Notes: generated from the sequence alone by a model not told the origin. A stretch of DNA of 64,000 bases from an uncultured Bacteroidaceae bacterium (GCA_905236065.1 CAJONZ010000095.1:1-64000); one strand, 5' to 3'; shown: positions 30,147 to 40,380, counted from the stretch's first letter. Program-made: numbers and translations.

Positions 30147-32261
30147 TCAGAATTTGAAGCGTAGCATCAGCTGCAAATCCTCCTTGTGGTTGGCGGCAAT
30201 GAGTTCGGTGCCTGTGCCGATGCTGCTTTGGTTCAGGTAGTGCGTGTAGGCCAGCTTGCCCGTCAGGGTGAGGTTGCGCAGGGGAGTCCACTTCACGAGC
30301 AGAAGGCTTCGGAAACCGTGGTAGTAGTAGGCGGTGAGGCCGAACGAATAGGGCAGGGAAGGCTCGTAGGCATAGACGCGGTTGTTGTAATCGTCTGTGT
30401 TGAAATAGGTTACTCCGAGCGTGAAAGACAGTTTTTGCTGTAGGGGAGTCCAAAGGATGTTCTCGCTCACGGCGAATCCCTTTTGGGCGGGAACGGGGCC
30501 GAATTTGGTGAGGCAGAGGTTGAACTGTGTGCGGAATCCCCATCGTTCCGAAGGCTGGAAATGGTTTTGCAGTTTGAGGTTGTGACGGATGTCGTATTGC
30601 AGGGCGGTTGCCGTTTCAAGCGATTCGTCGTCAACGGAATAGCTGTAGTCGTAGTCCTTCTGCTTGGCCTTGGCCCGGTAGCAGAGCGTCCAAGTGTTGC
30701 TTTTGTTTGCGGTGTAGCTGGCCTGCAACATGCCGTCGATGCCGTAGGAACGGTCGCTGACCCCGGATTTCAGCCAGGGGAAATAGAGCAAATCCACGTA
30801 GGTATCGAAGGTGAAGCTGGGCAGTAGTTGGGACTTCCAGGCGAGGTAGATGCCGCCTTCGTTCTGGGGGCGGCTGTTCTCGCTGAATGAGCGTCCGTTG
30901 AGGCTGGTGAAGCGGGCGCTGTAGTAGCGGACGGAGAGCGTGAGGCGATGGTTGGCGGAGGCGGTGTATTGCAGGGTGTTCAGCGTGGCAAATCCCTGTT
31001 GGCGGCCCGTGCCGTCGGGCAGTCCCTGGGCGTGACTGAAAGCCGTCTCGCCCGTGAAGCGGAGGCGGTCGTAGCTGTAGCCGTAGGCCAGACTGTAGGT
31101 TTGGAAGTGTTGCCCTTGGGCGTTGTATTTTCTGTATAAGGTAGATGGCGTTGTCCATCCGGGAGCGAGCGGGACGGAAAGGCGGGTGAAGACCGCGGTG
31201 GCCGACAGTTGGAAGGCACCCACGTCCCAGTGGAGGTTCCCACCTAAGTTCAAGATGTTGAGGTTGTGGCGTTTGGAGTGTTCCAGCGGTGTGCGGTGCA
31301 GACCGTCGGTCTTGAGGGACGAGAGCCCGAAAGAGTCTGGACGGAAGGTGCCGTCGGCAGGGGTGTAGCCGCAGAACACGGAGGAGGTGACGTGGCGGTA
31401 TTGGTAGCGCAGGGCTGCGCCGGTCAGGTAGCCCGACTCCATCGTGGAGGAATGGCGACTGAAGCCCTGGTCCATTCGGCCCAGGCTGCCCGTCATCATG
31501 TCCTTGCCCATGCTCACGCCCGTATTGAGAACAAGGCCCAGGCCGAAGCTGGCGCGGTAGTTGCCGACGACGGCCTCTCGAATCTTGCTGTTACGGCCTA
31601 CGTTGATGTCTTTCAGCAGGATGTAGGCAGAGTAGTAGTCGATGCCCCGCTCGCCGGCATCTTTCTCAAATTGAAACCCAGCGAAGAGGTTTTTGTGGCA
31701 GTCCAGCGTGTAGCGGAGGTAGGTGTAGAAAGGGTCGCCCCGATAGGTCTGTTGGGACGAGTTCGTTGATCCATCGTCGTCAGAGTTCCGGAAGCCAGCT
31801 TTTCGGTAGAAGGGGATGTCGCCCCGCAACATGACTTCGTGGTGGCTGTTGCTCAACAGGTTGCGGGTGGATGAGGAAAATGGGTCGGCCACTTTCCCGG
31901 CATGGCAAAACAGTTGCAGGTAGTTCCTGTCCTGCTTGCTGAGACTGCCGACGAACATCAGCTCGCCAGTGCTTTGGATGGGCAGGTGGGTGTCCCGGTA
32001 GGCGATGATGTCGCGGATTTGGTCTTCGGCCAGAAAGGGGAGTTGCCGCAGGTCGTCCTCCGTCGCCTGATTGAGGTTGATGGGGTGGCGATGGATTTCC
32101 TCCAAAAGTTCGTAGAGGTATGTCTCGTCCTGCGTATCGTCTTCATCCTCAGTGAAGAACTGCTCGACGAAATCCGCCCATGTGAGGGGTGTCTGTGCCC
32201 GTACACTGAAGGAGCAAAGACACAGGAGCAGGAAGAGGAACTGTGAGCGGAGTGTGTTCAT
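30147..32261 (-). CDS. Helix-hairpin-helix domain outer-membrane protein
   Basis: Signal peptide; HPINLNQATEDDLRQLPFLAEDQIRDIIAYRDTH (ComEA-like HhH) followed by beta-barrel-like sequence. Confidence 0.8.
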   Translation of the reverse strand: MNTLRSQFLFLLLCLCSFSVRAQTPLTWADFVEQFFTEDEDDTQDETYLYELLEEIHRHPINLNQATEDDLRQLPFLAEDQIRDIIAYRDTHLPIQSTGELMFVGSLSKQDRNYLQLFCHAGKVADPFSSSTRNLLSNSHHEVMLRGDIPFYRKAGFRNSDDDGSTNSSQQTYRGDPFYTYLRYTLDCHKNLFAGFQFEKDAGERGIDYYSAYILLKDINVGRNSKIREAVVGNYRASFGLGLVLNTGVSMGKDMMTGSLGRMDQGFSRHSSTMESGYLTGAALRYQYRHVTSSVFCGYTPADGTFRPDSFGLSSLKTDGLHRTPLEHSKRHNLNILNLGGNLHWDVGAFQLSATAVFTRLSVPLAPGWTTPSTLYRKYNAQGQHFQTYSLAYGYSYDRLRFTGETAFSHAQGLPDGTGRQQGFATLNTLQYTASANHRLTLSVRYYSARFTSLNGRSFSENSRPQNEGGIYLAWKSQLLPSFTFDTYVDLLYFPWLKSGVSDRSYGIDGMLQASYTANKSNTWTLCYRAKAKQKDYDYSYSVDDESLETATALQYDIRHNLKLQNHFQPSERWGFRTQFNLCLTKFGPVPAQKGFAVSENILWTPLQQKLSFTLGVTYFNTDDYNNRVYAYEPSLPYSFGLTAYYYHGFRSLLLVKWTPLRNLTLTGKLAYTHYLNQSSIGTGTELIAANHKEDLQLMLRFKF

Positions 32262-32656
32262 GGGGATAGACCTGTTTGTCAGTGGTACAAAGGTAGAGAA
32301 TAAAGCCGAAACATGCAGAATTTCTGGCAGATTTTTTCAGTATCACGGCGAAAAAGTGAATTTTTGTATAACTAAAATGACTGGCCTGTCGGCCTCATAA
32401 TTAGAGGAATTTTTAATTTATTGGGCTATTTATCTCGCTGATTTGCGCGTTATGCCCGCCTTAAATGTGAAATTTTCTTAAAAAAGAGGTGCTTTCTTGT
32501 TAAAAGTGAGCCACGATTTGTTTTTTATTATTAATTTTGTCCCGATTTTTGTGTCGTGTACTATAACCTGTCGTCAGGTTTGAAAAATGTTGCGAAAACA
32601 AGAGAGAAAATAGTATTATCATAATTAATTATCAAAAACTTTCAAATTATTCAAAC

Positions 32657-35600
32657 ATGAAAAGAAAATTTACAAATTTGCTCGTCCTTGCGCTGGCGTT
32701 TACCAGCTTGGGCTTTGTAAGTTCATGTAAGGACACTGAGGAAGATAGTCTTGCTCAATTGAATCAGAGTGTGGCTGACCGATTTGCAGCACTGCAGACG
32801 CAGTACAATACTGCTGTAAGCAACTATGTGCAGAATTTGTTTGCTACAGGTGCTATGGATCAGGCTATTACCTCCGCTGTAATGAACGCTTTGGCCAGTG
32901 GCGGTATCGGCACACAGGGCCCTGCCGGTCCTGCCGGACACACTCCCGTTATTACGATTGACGCAACGACTGGCAACTGGTTTGTTGACGGTGTAGATAC
33001 AGGCGTAAAGGCTCAGGGTCCTCAGGGTGCTCAGGGTGCCCAGGGTCCTCAGGGTGCTCAGGGTCCTCAGGGAACAGCTACAGTTTCTGTTATTACCATC
33101 GGTGACAATGGCAACTGGTATATTGACGGTGTTGACACAGGCAAGCCTTCAAAAGGTGCAGATGGAAGTAATGGAGCAAATGGAAACGATGGAGCAGATG
33201 GAAACGATGGCCACTCTCCTGTTATTACCATCGGCAGCAATGGCAACTGGGTCATCGATGGAGTTGACACAGGTAAATCTTCATTAGGTAATATTGCAAC
33301 CGTTGTTTCTATTGATCCTGTGACTGGTAATTGGCTTCTGAATGGTGTTGACACAGGCCAGACTTCAAGAGGTGAAAGAGGTGAGACGGGTGCCAACGGT
33401 GCCAACGGTCTGACTCCTCATATTGGTGACAATGGCAACTGGTATCTTGGTGACAATGACCTTGGCGTGAAGGCTGCCGGAACTGATGGTGCAGCTGGTG
33501 CAACTGGTGCAGCTGGTGCAGATGGTGTAACTCCTCACATTGGTGACAACGGCAACTGGTATATCGGCACAACTGACACGGGCGTGAAGGCTGCAGGAAC
33601 TGATGGCGCAGCTGGTGCAGATGGCGCAGATGGCGCAGATGGCGCAGATGGCGCAGATGGTGTAACTCCTCACATTGGTGACAACGGTAACTGGTACATC
33701 GGCACAACTGACACGGGCGTGAAGGCTGCCGGTACTGATGGTGCTGCTGGTAAGGATGGTGTTGTTGACTCTGCCCTCGTTGCTCGTTATGTCGATGCTT
33801 ACATCCAACTCGAAAAGTGGGCAGAGCTGATGAGCCAGCTTCCATTCGTTACAGAGGATTCTCTTGATGCCAAGATTGCTCAGATTGAGCAGTGCAAGTG
33901 TGACTACGATAAGATCATGGACGAAATCGGCAAGCTCAAGACTTCTCTTGCCAACCTGATTACAGGTGTAATCGTTCAGGGTACTTACAATCCGATGTAT
34001 GGTACATTCGCTCTGCCAGTAGGCGTGAACTCAAATGTTCTCGTTGCTTACTATGGCAACTACAACGGCTCTGCTCCACTTGGATTCCCGACAGACGACG
34101 CTACACATTATTTATTTAAGAGCCAAGTACTCACCGACGCTGACTGGAACATGATTGGCAACGACACCTACGAGCAGTTCGTGATTCGTGGTGGTGAGAC
34201 CATGATTAGCGAGGCTCCGGACAATGCCGGTACTATCTATGTAACCGTGAACCCGAATACGGTTGACTTCTCTGGTGAGAAACTGACCCTCGTGAACAGC
34301 CAGGACGAAGAGTCTGGTGTTAAGCTCAGTGCCCTCAAGGCTTCTGACAAGGTGCTGACCTTCGGCTACACCAAGGCTACCAACAATGGTTTCTATGAGG
34401 CAAACGCTCACCTGGATGCAGCTGACGTTCCTAAGGTGAAGATTAATATCGAGCCAGGTCTGAAGACTGCCATCAAGGAAGCTTTCAGCGCAACCAAGGG
34501 TGTTGTTAGCACAGCATACAACCGGAAGGGTCGTGAAGCCCTCAAAGACACTATCGTAGGAAGTGTTCCAAAGCTTGTCACGTTGGCTGCTAAGCTCTAC
34601 AGCCAGTTCAATGGCATTCTGCCTGCTGAGGCTGTAAAGGCTTCTTATGTGGACGGTGAGGGTGCAACCCACAGCGTATATTCTAACTACGGCGTTGCCG
34701 CTACCGCTATCAAGCCACTCAGCTTCGCATTCGGTAAGGACTTCGACTATAAGACTGTTCCGGGCTATGAGAAGGCTATCAAGTTGGTTGACAAGATAGA
34801 CAAGAAGCTGAAGGATGAGGTTCATGTTGTCTTCAAGGAAGTGAATGGTCAGCCTATCGTAAAGGATATCCAGTCTCTGAAGATTCACGCTATCGAGATG
34901 AAGGATTTGAGCCCTGAACTGAAGGCTAAGTTCTCTGTTGCTATCGATACAATCATCAAGATTGAGGGTCTGGAGTACCATCTTGATTTGAACGAGACGG
35001 TAAATGTTCCTGTGAAGTTCACTCAGGACGTAACGATTCCTATCAATATTGACAAGGATATAGAGGTTGACCTCTCTCAGGCTAATATCAGTACTCCGAC
35101 CGTTGTCATCACTACCAGCCTGACAACAGGTGAGGGTGAAGCTGTATTGGTTGTTCCTGTAACTGACAATTTTGGTACTACCATCGGTAACGCAAAAGTT
35201 CCATTGGATGATGTTAATGTGGAGGCTAATGCAGAAGTCGGTGAAATCACAGTTGACGGTACCGTTGTAGCACACATTGAAATGAGCGAGAATCAAACGG
35301 TTAGCATCACTGTTGACCAGACTGTTCCTGCAACCATTAAGATGGACAAGTGGCTCTACTTTGGTGACAATGGTACATCCACGAAGAGCCTTCACCTTTG
35401 GGTAACCAAGGACTTCTCTGATGCCGTTGACGAGCTTTGGGATGTTGTGAAGGAGCAGATTGAAGGCGTAAACGACATGTTGGATCAAATGAACAAGCTT
35501 GTCGATGACGCAAACGACCTGATTGATAAGTTTAACGAATACGAGCAGCGTATCGACGACCGTATCGACGACTATGCAAACCGTCTGAAGAATTACATCG

Positions 35601-36040
35601 ACAAGGTGAACTCTCTTGCTGTAAGAGGCATCAACTCACTGAACAACTACATCCAGCCAGTGATGATTGTAAATGCTGATAAGTTGAGACTGGTAAGCAT
35701 GATCAAGTCACAGGCAACCTTCGTGAAGGATAACGCTGTTACCCTGCACCCGACTACTTACACAGCTGAGATTATCACTCCGTGTCTGAAGAAGCACTTG
35801 GCCGTAACCAATGTTTACAAGACTGGTACTGAACTCAGTGCAAAGGGTGGCGACGCTACCTGTCTGAGCGCATTGAGAGCTGCAAACCAGGGCGAGAACA
35901 TGAACAAGGTTCTGAACGGCGGTCTCAAGACCAAGGTGACTCTGTCTGGTCTGAAGGAAGGCTATACTTACGAGATAGCTTACTCTGCACTTGACTACTC
36001 TGGAAACATCGTAACACGCAGATACTTCATCTCTCACTAA
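32657..36040 (+). CDS. Lipoprotein with collagen-like G-X-Y repeats and GNWxxDGVDTG modules
   Basis: Lipobox FVSSC; GPQGAQGAQGPQGAQGPQG, GADGADGADGADGADG; seven GNW..G.DTG-type modules; C-terminal coiled coil. Confidence 0.85.
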   Translation: MKRKFTNLLVLALAFTSLGFVSSCKDTEEDSLAQLNQSVADRFAALQTQYNTAVSNYVQNLFATGAMDQAITSAVMNALASGGIGTQGPAGPAGHTPVITIDATTGNWFVDGVDTGVKAQGPQGAQGAQGPQGAQGPQGTATVSVITIGDNGNWYIDGVDTGKPSKGADGSNGANGNDGADGNDGHSPVITIGSNGNWVIDGVDTGKSSLGNIATVVSIDPVTGNWLLNGVDTGQTSRGERGETGANGANGLTPHIGDNGNWYLGDNDLGVKAAGTDGAAGATGAAGADGVTPHIGDNGNWYIGTTDTGVKAAGTDGAAGADGADGADGADGADGVTPHIGDNGNWYIGTTDTGVKAAGTDGAAGKDGVVDSALVARYVDAYIQLEKWAELMSQLPFVTEDSLDAKIAQIEQCKCDYDKIMDEIGKLKTSLANLITGVIVQGTYNPMYGTFALPVGVNSNVLVAYYGNYNGSAPLGFPTDDATHYLFKSQVLTDADWNMIGNDTYEQFVIRGGETMISEAPDNAGTIYVTVNPNTVDFSGEKLTLVNSQDEESGVKLSALKASDKVLTFGYTKATNNGFYEANAHLDAADVPKVKINIEPGLKTAIKEAFSATKGVVSTAYNRKGREALKDTIVGSVPKLVTLAAKLYSQFNGILPAEAVKASYVDGEGATHSVYSNYGVAATAIKPLSFAFGKDFDYKTVPGYEKAIKLVDKIDKKLKDEVHVVFKEVNGQPIVKDIQSLKIHAIEMKDLSPELKAKFSVAIDTIIKIEGLEYHLDLNETVNVPVKFTQDVTIPINIDKDIEVDLSQANISTPTVVITTSLTTGEGEAVLVVPVTDNFGTTIGNAKVPLDDVNVEANAEVGEITVDGTVVAHIEMSENQTVSITVDQTVPATIKMDKWLYFGDNGTSTKSLHLWVTKDFSDAVDELWDVVKEQIEGVNDMLDQMNKLVDDANDLIDKFNEYEQRIDDRIDDYANRLKNYIDKVNSLAVRGINSLNNYIQPVMIVNADKLRLVSMIKSQATFVKDNAVTLHPTTYTAEIITPCLKKHLAVTNVYKTGTELSAKGGDATCLSALRAANQGENMNKVLNGGLKTKVTLSGLKEGYTYEIAYSALDYSGNIVTRRYFISH
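33011..33073 (+). repeat. 9-bp coding tandem repeat (seven units of [gct/gcc/cct]CAGGG[t/a])
   Basis: gctcagggt cctcagggt gctcagggt gcccagggt cctcagggt gctcagggt cctcaggga. Confidence 0.9.
33617..33661 (+). repeat. 9-bp coding tandem repeat GCAGATGGC x5
   Basis: Four identical GCAGATGGC units plus one GCAGATGGT. Confidence 0.92.
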
Positions 36041-36078
36041 TTCCAGAGAACCCAGCGATCTTTTAAATAATTAATAAG

Positions 36079-36693
36079 GTGAATAGAAAGCACTTTTATA
36101 TCCTCTTTTCGACGATTCTTGTCCTCTGCGCCTGCGGGGGCAGAGGCAAGAATCCGAAAATCAACCCGATGGTTGAGGAGCTTGACAATACGCCCGACAA
36201 TGCGGAACTGGTCACGCTCATGGAGATAGATGGTGACTCAATATTGGTTCAACCCGACAACGACCTTGAGAATCCGAAGGTTTTCTCTTACAGGGAGGCC
36301 GAGGCCGCAGGGCAGTTGAAGGGAACCTTTGAGACGGGCGAGCTCTATTCCATTCTTCCCGACAAGAAGCATCACAGCATTTCCATTTGCGTGAACGTTT
36401 CGGAACTGCGCGGACAATGGTTTTACGACTCCCTGCAACACAGAGGACTGCAGTTTGAGGAACGGGGTGCTCTCTCCAGCATCAATGCTGAACGCTACAG
36501 CTACAAGGAATGGAAGCTGCTGAATGGAAAGTTGTATCTCTATTATGTGGATATGCAGCAGGTGTCGGAAGACCGGCATGAGTTTCTGGTGGATGAGGCG
36601 GAGATTCTGAAACTGAACGCCGAGGAGCTTGAGTTTCGTTTTCTCGACAGCGTGTATGTCTGCAGACGCCAGCATGGACTGATTATGTTTTGA
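36079..36693 (+). CDS. Putative lipoprotein (GTG start), lipocalin-like
   Basis: MNRKHFYILFSTILVLCACGG lipobox; 204 aa. Confidence 0.65.
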   Translation: MNRKHFYILFSTILVLCACGGRGKNPKINPMVEELDNTPDNAELVTLMEIDGDSILVQPDNDLENPKVFSYREAEAAGQLKGTFETGELYSILPDKKHHSISICVNVSELRGQWFYDSLQHRGLQFEERGALSSINAERYSYKEWKLLNGKLYLYYVDMQQVSEDRHEFLVDEAEILKLNAEELEFRFLDSVYVCRRQHGLIMF

Positions 36694-36730
36694 TGACGAT
36701 TCACCCGATAAATGATAATAATAAATTTAA

Positions 36731-37915
36731 ATGGCTATGAATATTAAAAATCTATTTATGGGTACGCTTGTTGCACTGATGAGTGTATCTGCATCTGCTC
36801 AAGAGCAGACGGTAAAGACCGTGGAAGAGTTTAATCCACATTGGTACATCCAGGGTCAGGTGGGTGCTCAGTACACCCTTGGTGAGCTTGATTTCGGCAA
36901 ACTGATCTCTCCCAATGCCCAGATTGCTTTCGGACGTCAGTTCTCTCCTATTTTCGGCGCTCGTCTTGCCGTGAACGCATGGCAGTCAAAAGGCGGCTCT
37001 GAGATTTTTGGCAAAGACTATAAGTGGAAGTGGAACTATGTGGCTCCTACTGCCGACTTCATGATTAATGTGACAAACTTGTGCCTCGGCTACAAGTACG
37101 ACCGTGTGTTCAACTTCGGCGTGTTCGCAGGTATCGGTGCAAACTTCGCATGGAACAACGGCGAGGCTAACGATGTTCGCGCCCAGATTGTGAATGGTGT
37201 TTACGATGCCAACAACAAGCTGGTGGCTGAGCCCATCATGCCCGAAAGCCCTGAGTACATGGAATACTGCGAAAATTGGAAGACTGTGCGCTGTGTGGGC
37301 CGTCTGGGTCTCACCGCTGACTTCCGTCTGAGCAGTGCTGTCAGTCTGGGTCTTGAAGTTGCTGCCAACTTCCTCCCTGATACTTACAACAGCAAGCGTG
37401 CCGGCAATGCAGACTGGTACTTCAACGCTTTGCTGGGTGTACGCTACAACTTCGGCGCTACTCACAAGACAAAGACCATCACTGAGACTCCTTGCGAGCC
37501 CAGAATTATCGAGCGCATCATCGAGCGTCGTCCCGACAATGAGTTTGAGAAGAAGGCTGCTCCTCCAGCACCTGTTGTGAAAGAGCCGCTTCGTCGTGAC
37601 GTATTCTTCCTGATTGCCAGCTCAAAGATTTCTACTCAGGAAATGGTGAAGGTTCAGGAAATCGCTGAATACCTCAAGAAGAATCCTTCTGCCAAGGTTA
37701 GCGTAACCGGTTATGCAGATAAGGGCACTGGCTATCCACGCATCAACATGAAGTATTCTGAGCAGCGTGCAAAATCTGTTGCCAAGGCTCTCACAGAGAA
37801 GTTCGGTATTCCTGCAGACCGCATCACTGTTGCGTTCAAGGGTGACACAGACCAGCCTTATCCAGCACAGAAGGATCAGGTGTTGAACCGTGTATCTATC
37901 TGTATTGCTGAGTAA
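36731..37915 (+). CDS. OmpA family protein
   Basis: N-terminal barrel-like region; C-terminus IAEYLKKNPSAKVSVTGYADKGTGYPRINMKYSEQRAKSVAKAL. Confidence 0.9.
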   Translation: MAMNIKNLFMGTLVALMSVSASAQEQTVKTVEEFNPHWYIQGQVGAQYTLGELDFGKLISPNAQIAFGRQFSPIFGARLAVNAWQSKGGSEIFGKDYKWKWNYVAPTADFMINVTNLCLGYKYDRVFNFGVFAGIGANFAWNNGEANDVRAQIVNGVYDANNKLVAEPIMPESPEYMEYCENWKTVRCVGRLGLTADFRLSSAVSLGLEVAANFLPDTYNSKRAGNADWYFNALLGVRYNFGATHKTKTITETPCEPRIIERIIERRPDNEFEKKAAPPAPVVKEPLRRDVFFLIASSKISTQEMVKVQEIAEYLKKNPSAKVSVTGYADKGTGYPRINMKYSEQRAKSVAKALTEKFGIPADRITVAFKGDTDQPYPAQKDQVLNRVSICIAE

Positions 37916-37940
37916 TCTGTTTTTACTCCGATAAATGATA

Positions 37941-37982
37941 AAACTGGTTCATCCTGTTTTCATAAATAGGATGAACCAGTTT
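37941..37982 (+). terminator. Stem-loop terminator after the OmpA-like gene
   Basis: AAACTGGTTCATCCT-12-AGGATGAACCAGTTT, perfect 15-bp stem. Confidence 0.75.
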
Positions 37983-38024
37983 AATATTGAAGCCTATTAG
38001 GTATTAGCTTTAATATGATTGCCT

Positions 38025-39203
38025 ATGACAAAAAGATTTGTATTATTTTTTTCTTTGATTGCCTTCGTGGCCTTGGCTTCTGCCCAGATTAGTGGCAACG
38101 GCTTCTACCGCGTGAAAAATGCAGCCACCAGCCGCTATGTGTATGTCTGTGACAACACGGGATCCTTGGACTATGCGAACATGAGCGCCGACATGGGTGC
38201 CATCCAGCTGTGGCGTGATTGTGCCACGACGAACCATCTGACAAACCCTGCTGCTGTCATCTATTATAAATGTGCGCAGGTGGTATCTGCAACGGAGGAG
38301 GTAGGTAACTTGCAGGCACAGGGTACGTCGGTGTATGACATCATCGGTCATTATGTGAGTATCAAGGGCAACGCCTCCACGAACAAATATCAGGTGTATG
38401 CCACCAGTGAGGGCATCGTCAAATATTTGGACGACGAGACGACTTCAACCCGCAAGGATCAGGGCGTGGTGGGCACCGACAACACTGGCACATACAGAAT
38501 GTGGAATGTCCACCCCATGAACCAGACGGACAATTATCTGGGCGTGGAGCCGACCATTTCCGCCAACGGGAAATTCTATGCGCCTTACTACATCGCCTTC
38601 CCGTTCTCGTTTTATTCCTCGGGCATGAAGGCTTATTACGTAAGCACCGTGGATAAGAAACGTGCGCTGGCCGTGATGAAAGAGGTGACGGGCACGATTC
38701 CCGGAGCGCTTCCCGTTATCATCGAATGTGCCTCGGCAGCTCCCGTCAACAACAAACTGACGCTGACGATGGGCACGTTTACGGCTCCTACCGACAACAA
38801 GTTGCTGGGTGTCTATTTCAGTAACCCCGACCGTGCGAAGAGCGCAAGTGCCAAGCGGAAATATTATCCTGAGGTGATGCGTGTCCTGGGCCTTACAGCG
38901 GAGGGCAAGCTGGGCTATATCACGGCCACCAACGACATGCTGAACCTATGCAACGGCAATTATTGTCTGTTGGCCAACCAGTCCTACCTTATGGTGGATT
39001 CCAATGCGCCCGCCGAGCTGACGCTGATTACCGAAGCCGAGTACAGGAATATTTTGGCAGACATCGTCGATGTTGACGGCTCTTCCGACAAAGCTGTTGA
39101 TGCCTATTACACCCTCAACGGTCAGGAGCTTTCTGCACCTGTCAAAGGAGTCAACATCGTGAAGTACAAGGACGGAACTACTGAGAAACGCTACATTCGT
39201 TGA
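38025..39203 (+). CDS. Secreted protein with short C-terminal sorting-like motif
   Basis: Signal peptide; C-terminus DAYYTLNGQELSAPVKGVNIVKYKDGTTEKRYIR. Confidence 0.65.
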   Translation: MTKRFVLFFSLIAFVALASAQISGNGFYRVKNAATSRYVYVCDNTGSLDYANMSADMGAIQLWRDCATTNHLTNPAAVIYYKCAQVVSATEEVGNLQAQGTSVYDIIGHYVSIKGNASTNKYQVYATSEGIVKYLDDETTSTRKDQGVVGTDNTGTYRMWNVHPMNQTDNYLGVEPTISANGKFYAPYYIAFPFSFYSSGMKAYYVSTVDKKRALAVMKEVTGTIPGALPVIIECASAAPVNNKLTLTMGTFTAPTDNKLLGVYFSNPDRAKSASAKRKYYPEVMRVLGLTAEGKLGYITATNDMLNLCNGNYCLLANQSYLMVDSNAPAELTLITEAEYRNILADIVDVDGSSDKAVDAYYTLNGQELSAPVKGVNIVKYKDGTTEKRYIR

Positions 39204-39217
39204 CGTTTTTCCCTTGA

Positions 39218-39279
39218 CATAAGGACGCGAAAAAAGGTGGATAGCCATTGGGCCGTCCACCTTTTTTCGCGTCCTTATG
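39218..39279. terminator. Bidirectional terminator, perfect 24-bp stem
   Basis: CATAAGGACGCGAAAAAAGGTGGA-14-TCCACCTTTTTTCGCGTCCTTATG between convergent genes. Confidence 0.85.
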
Positions 39280-39288
39280 AGTTCCCTC

Positions 39289-40380
39289 TTAGAAAAGCTT
39301 CTGCGTGATGCGCAGGCTGATGACGGGATAAACCTTAAACGCCTTTACCAGCTTGATGTAGTTGCCGACCTTGCCGGGAATGTCCTCCACGTCGTTGATG
39401 AGGTCGGTGCCGTCGTGGGTGGTGAAGCTGGGCGTTCCTCCCCAGAACATCAAGCCCGCGTCGAACGAAATGCTGGTGTTCTTGTTCTTGGAGATGGGGC
39501 CGCCGTAACCAAAGCCCAGGTAAGGCTTGAATCGGTTCACCTTTGCCGTGGCCTTCACCATGCCGTTCTCGTCGGGCGTCATGCGATAAGCGTCCCCTTT
39601 TCGGTGGATGATGCTGCCCTTTGCAATCTTCACGTCTCCCTTTGCATGAATGACCTCTCCCCAGGTCTCTGACTCCATGTCGTTGTCAATCACGTCGTGG
39701 TCGTACAAGATGTCTGCCTCTGCATACACGTCGTGTGCATACTTTCCCTCGGGAATGCTCATGCGTCCGTAGGAAAGGATTTTGTTCTGCATTTTTTCCG
39801 GCAGGTTGAATCCCAATCCCTCGATGCTTCCCCCCGACTCGTAGGCCGCTTCGATTCTGTCATACAGCGAGTTGAAGACCTGTACGCCCAACAGCGTCGA
39901 GGCATCTTCCGTGGCGTTGCAAGCCGTTCCCAGCGTTGAGCCTCCGAGATAGAAGCCCGCCGTCACGTGCCAGTGCTTGTTCTTGAAGGGGAACACATCC
40001 ACAAGTAATTTAAAGTTGTTGAACGAGGGCGTGGCCGTCATCGTCACGTTATTTCGCACGTCCAGACCGAAGTAGTTGCTCAGTTTGTTGGAAATGTTGC
40101 TCAGGTCTTTCTTGCTTCCTTTCTCGGTCTCCACTTCAAAGTCCGTGCTGTAACGGAAGTGCGGCATAAACGTGCCTCCCGTCCGTATCTGGACGTAATT
40201 GCCGACAGGCATTGCCAGGTCGAAGCCAATACCCGTCGTACCCACCGTGACCGACAGGTCAAGATGGTTCAGGATGTTCTTGTCGAGTTTGGGCGTCTCT
40301 ATCTTTGCCAGCTCTGTGTATTGTGCTTGTACACTTACCACACCGGCCAACAACATCGAGGCAATCATTATTTTTCTCAT
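39289..40380 (-). CDS. Outer-membrane beta-barrel-like hypothetical protein
   Basis: Signal peptide; GFDLAMPVGNYVQIRTGGTFMPHF...KPYLGFGYGGPISKNKNTSISFDAGLMFWG. Confidence 0.65.
   Translation of the reverse strand: MRKIMIASMLLAGVVSVQAQYTELAKIETPKLDKNILNHLDLSVTVGTTGIGFDLAMPVGNYVQIRTGGTFMPHFRYSTDFEVETEKGSKKDLSNISNKLSNYFGLDVRNNVTMTATPSFNNFKLLVDVFPFKNKHWHVTAGFYLGGSTLGTACNATEDASTLLGVQVFNSLYDRIEAAYESGGSIEGLGFNLPEKMQNKILSYGRMSIPEGKYAHDVYAEADILYDHDVIDNDMESETWGEVIHAKGDVKIAKGSIIHRKGDAYRMTPDENGMVKATAKVNRFKPYLGFGYGGPISKNKNTSISFDAGLMFWGGTPSFTTHDGTDLINDVEDIPGKVGNYIKLVKAFKVYPVISLRITQKLF

Noticed and set aside
33309-33845. 178-aa minus-strand ORF rich in His/Arg/Gln
   Set aside because: Produced by the reverse strand of the G-X-Y repeats; not a plausible protein.
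34112-35488. 458-aa minus-strand ORF
   Set aside because: Antisense to the collagen-like lipoprotein gene; the plus-strand frame has a signal peptide, repeats and expected composition.
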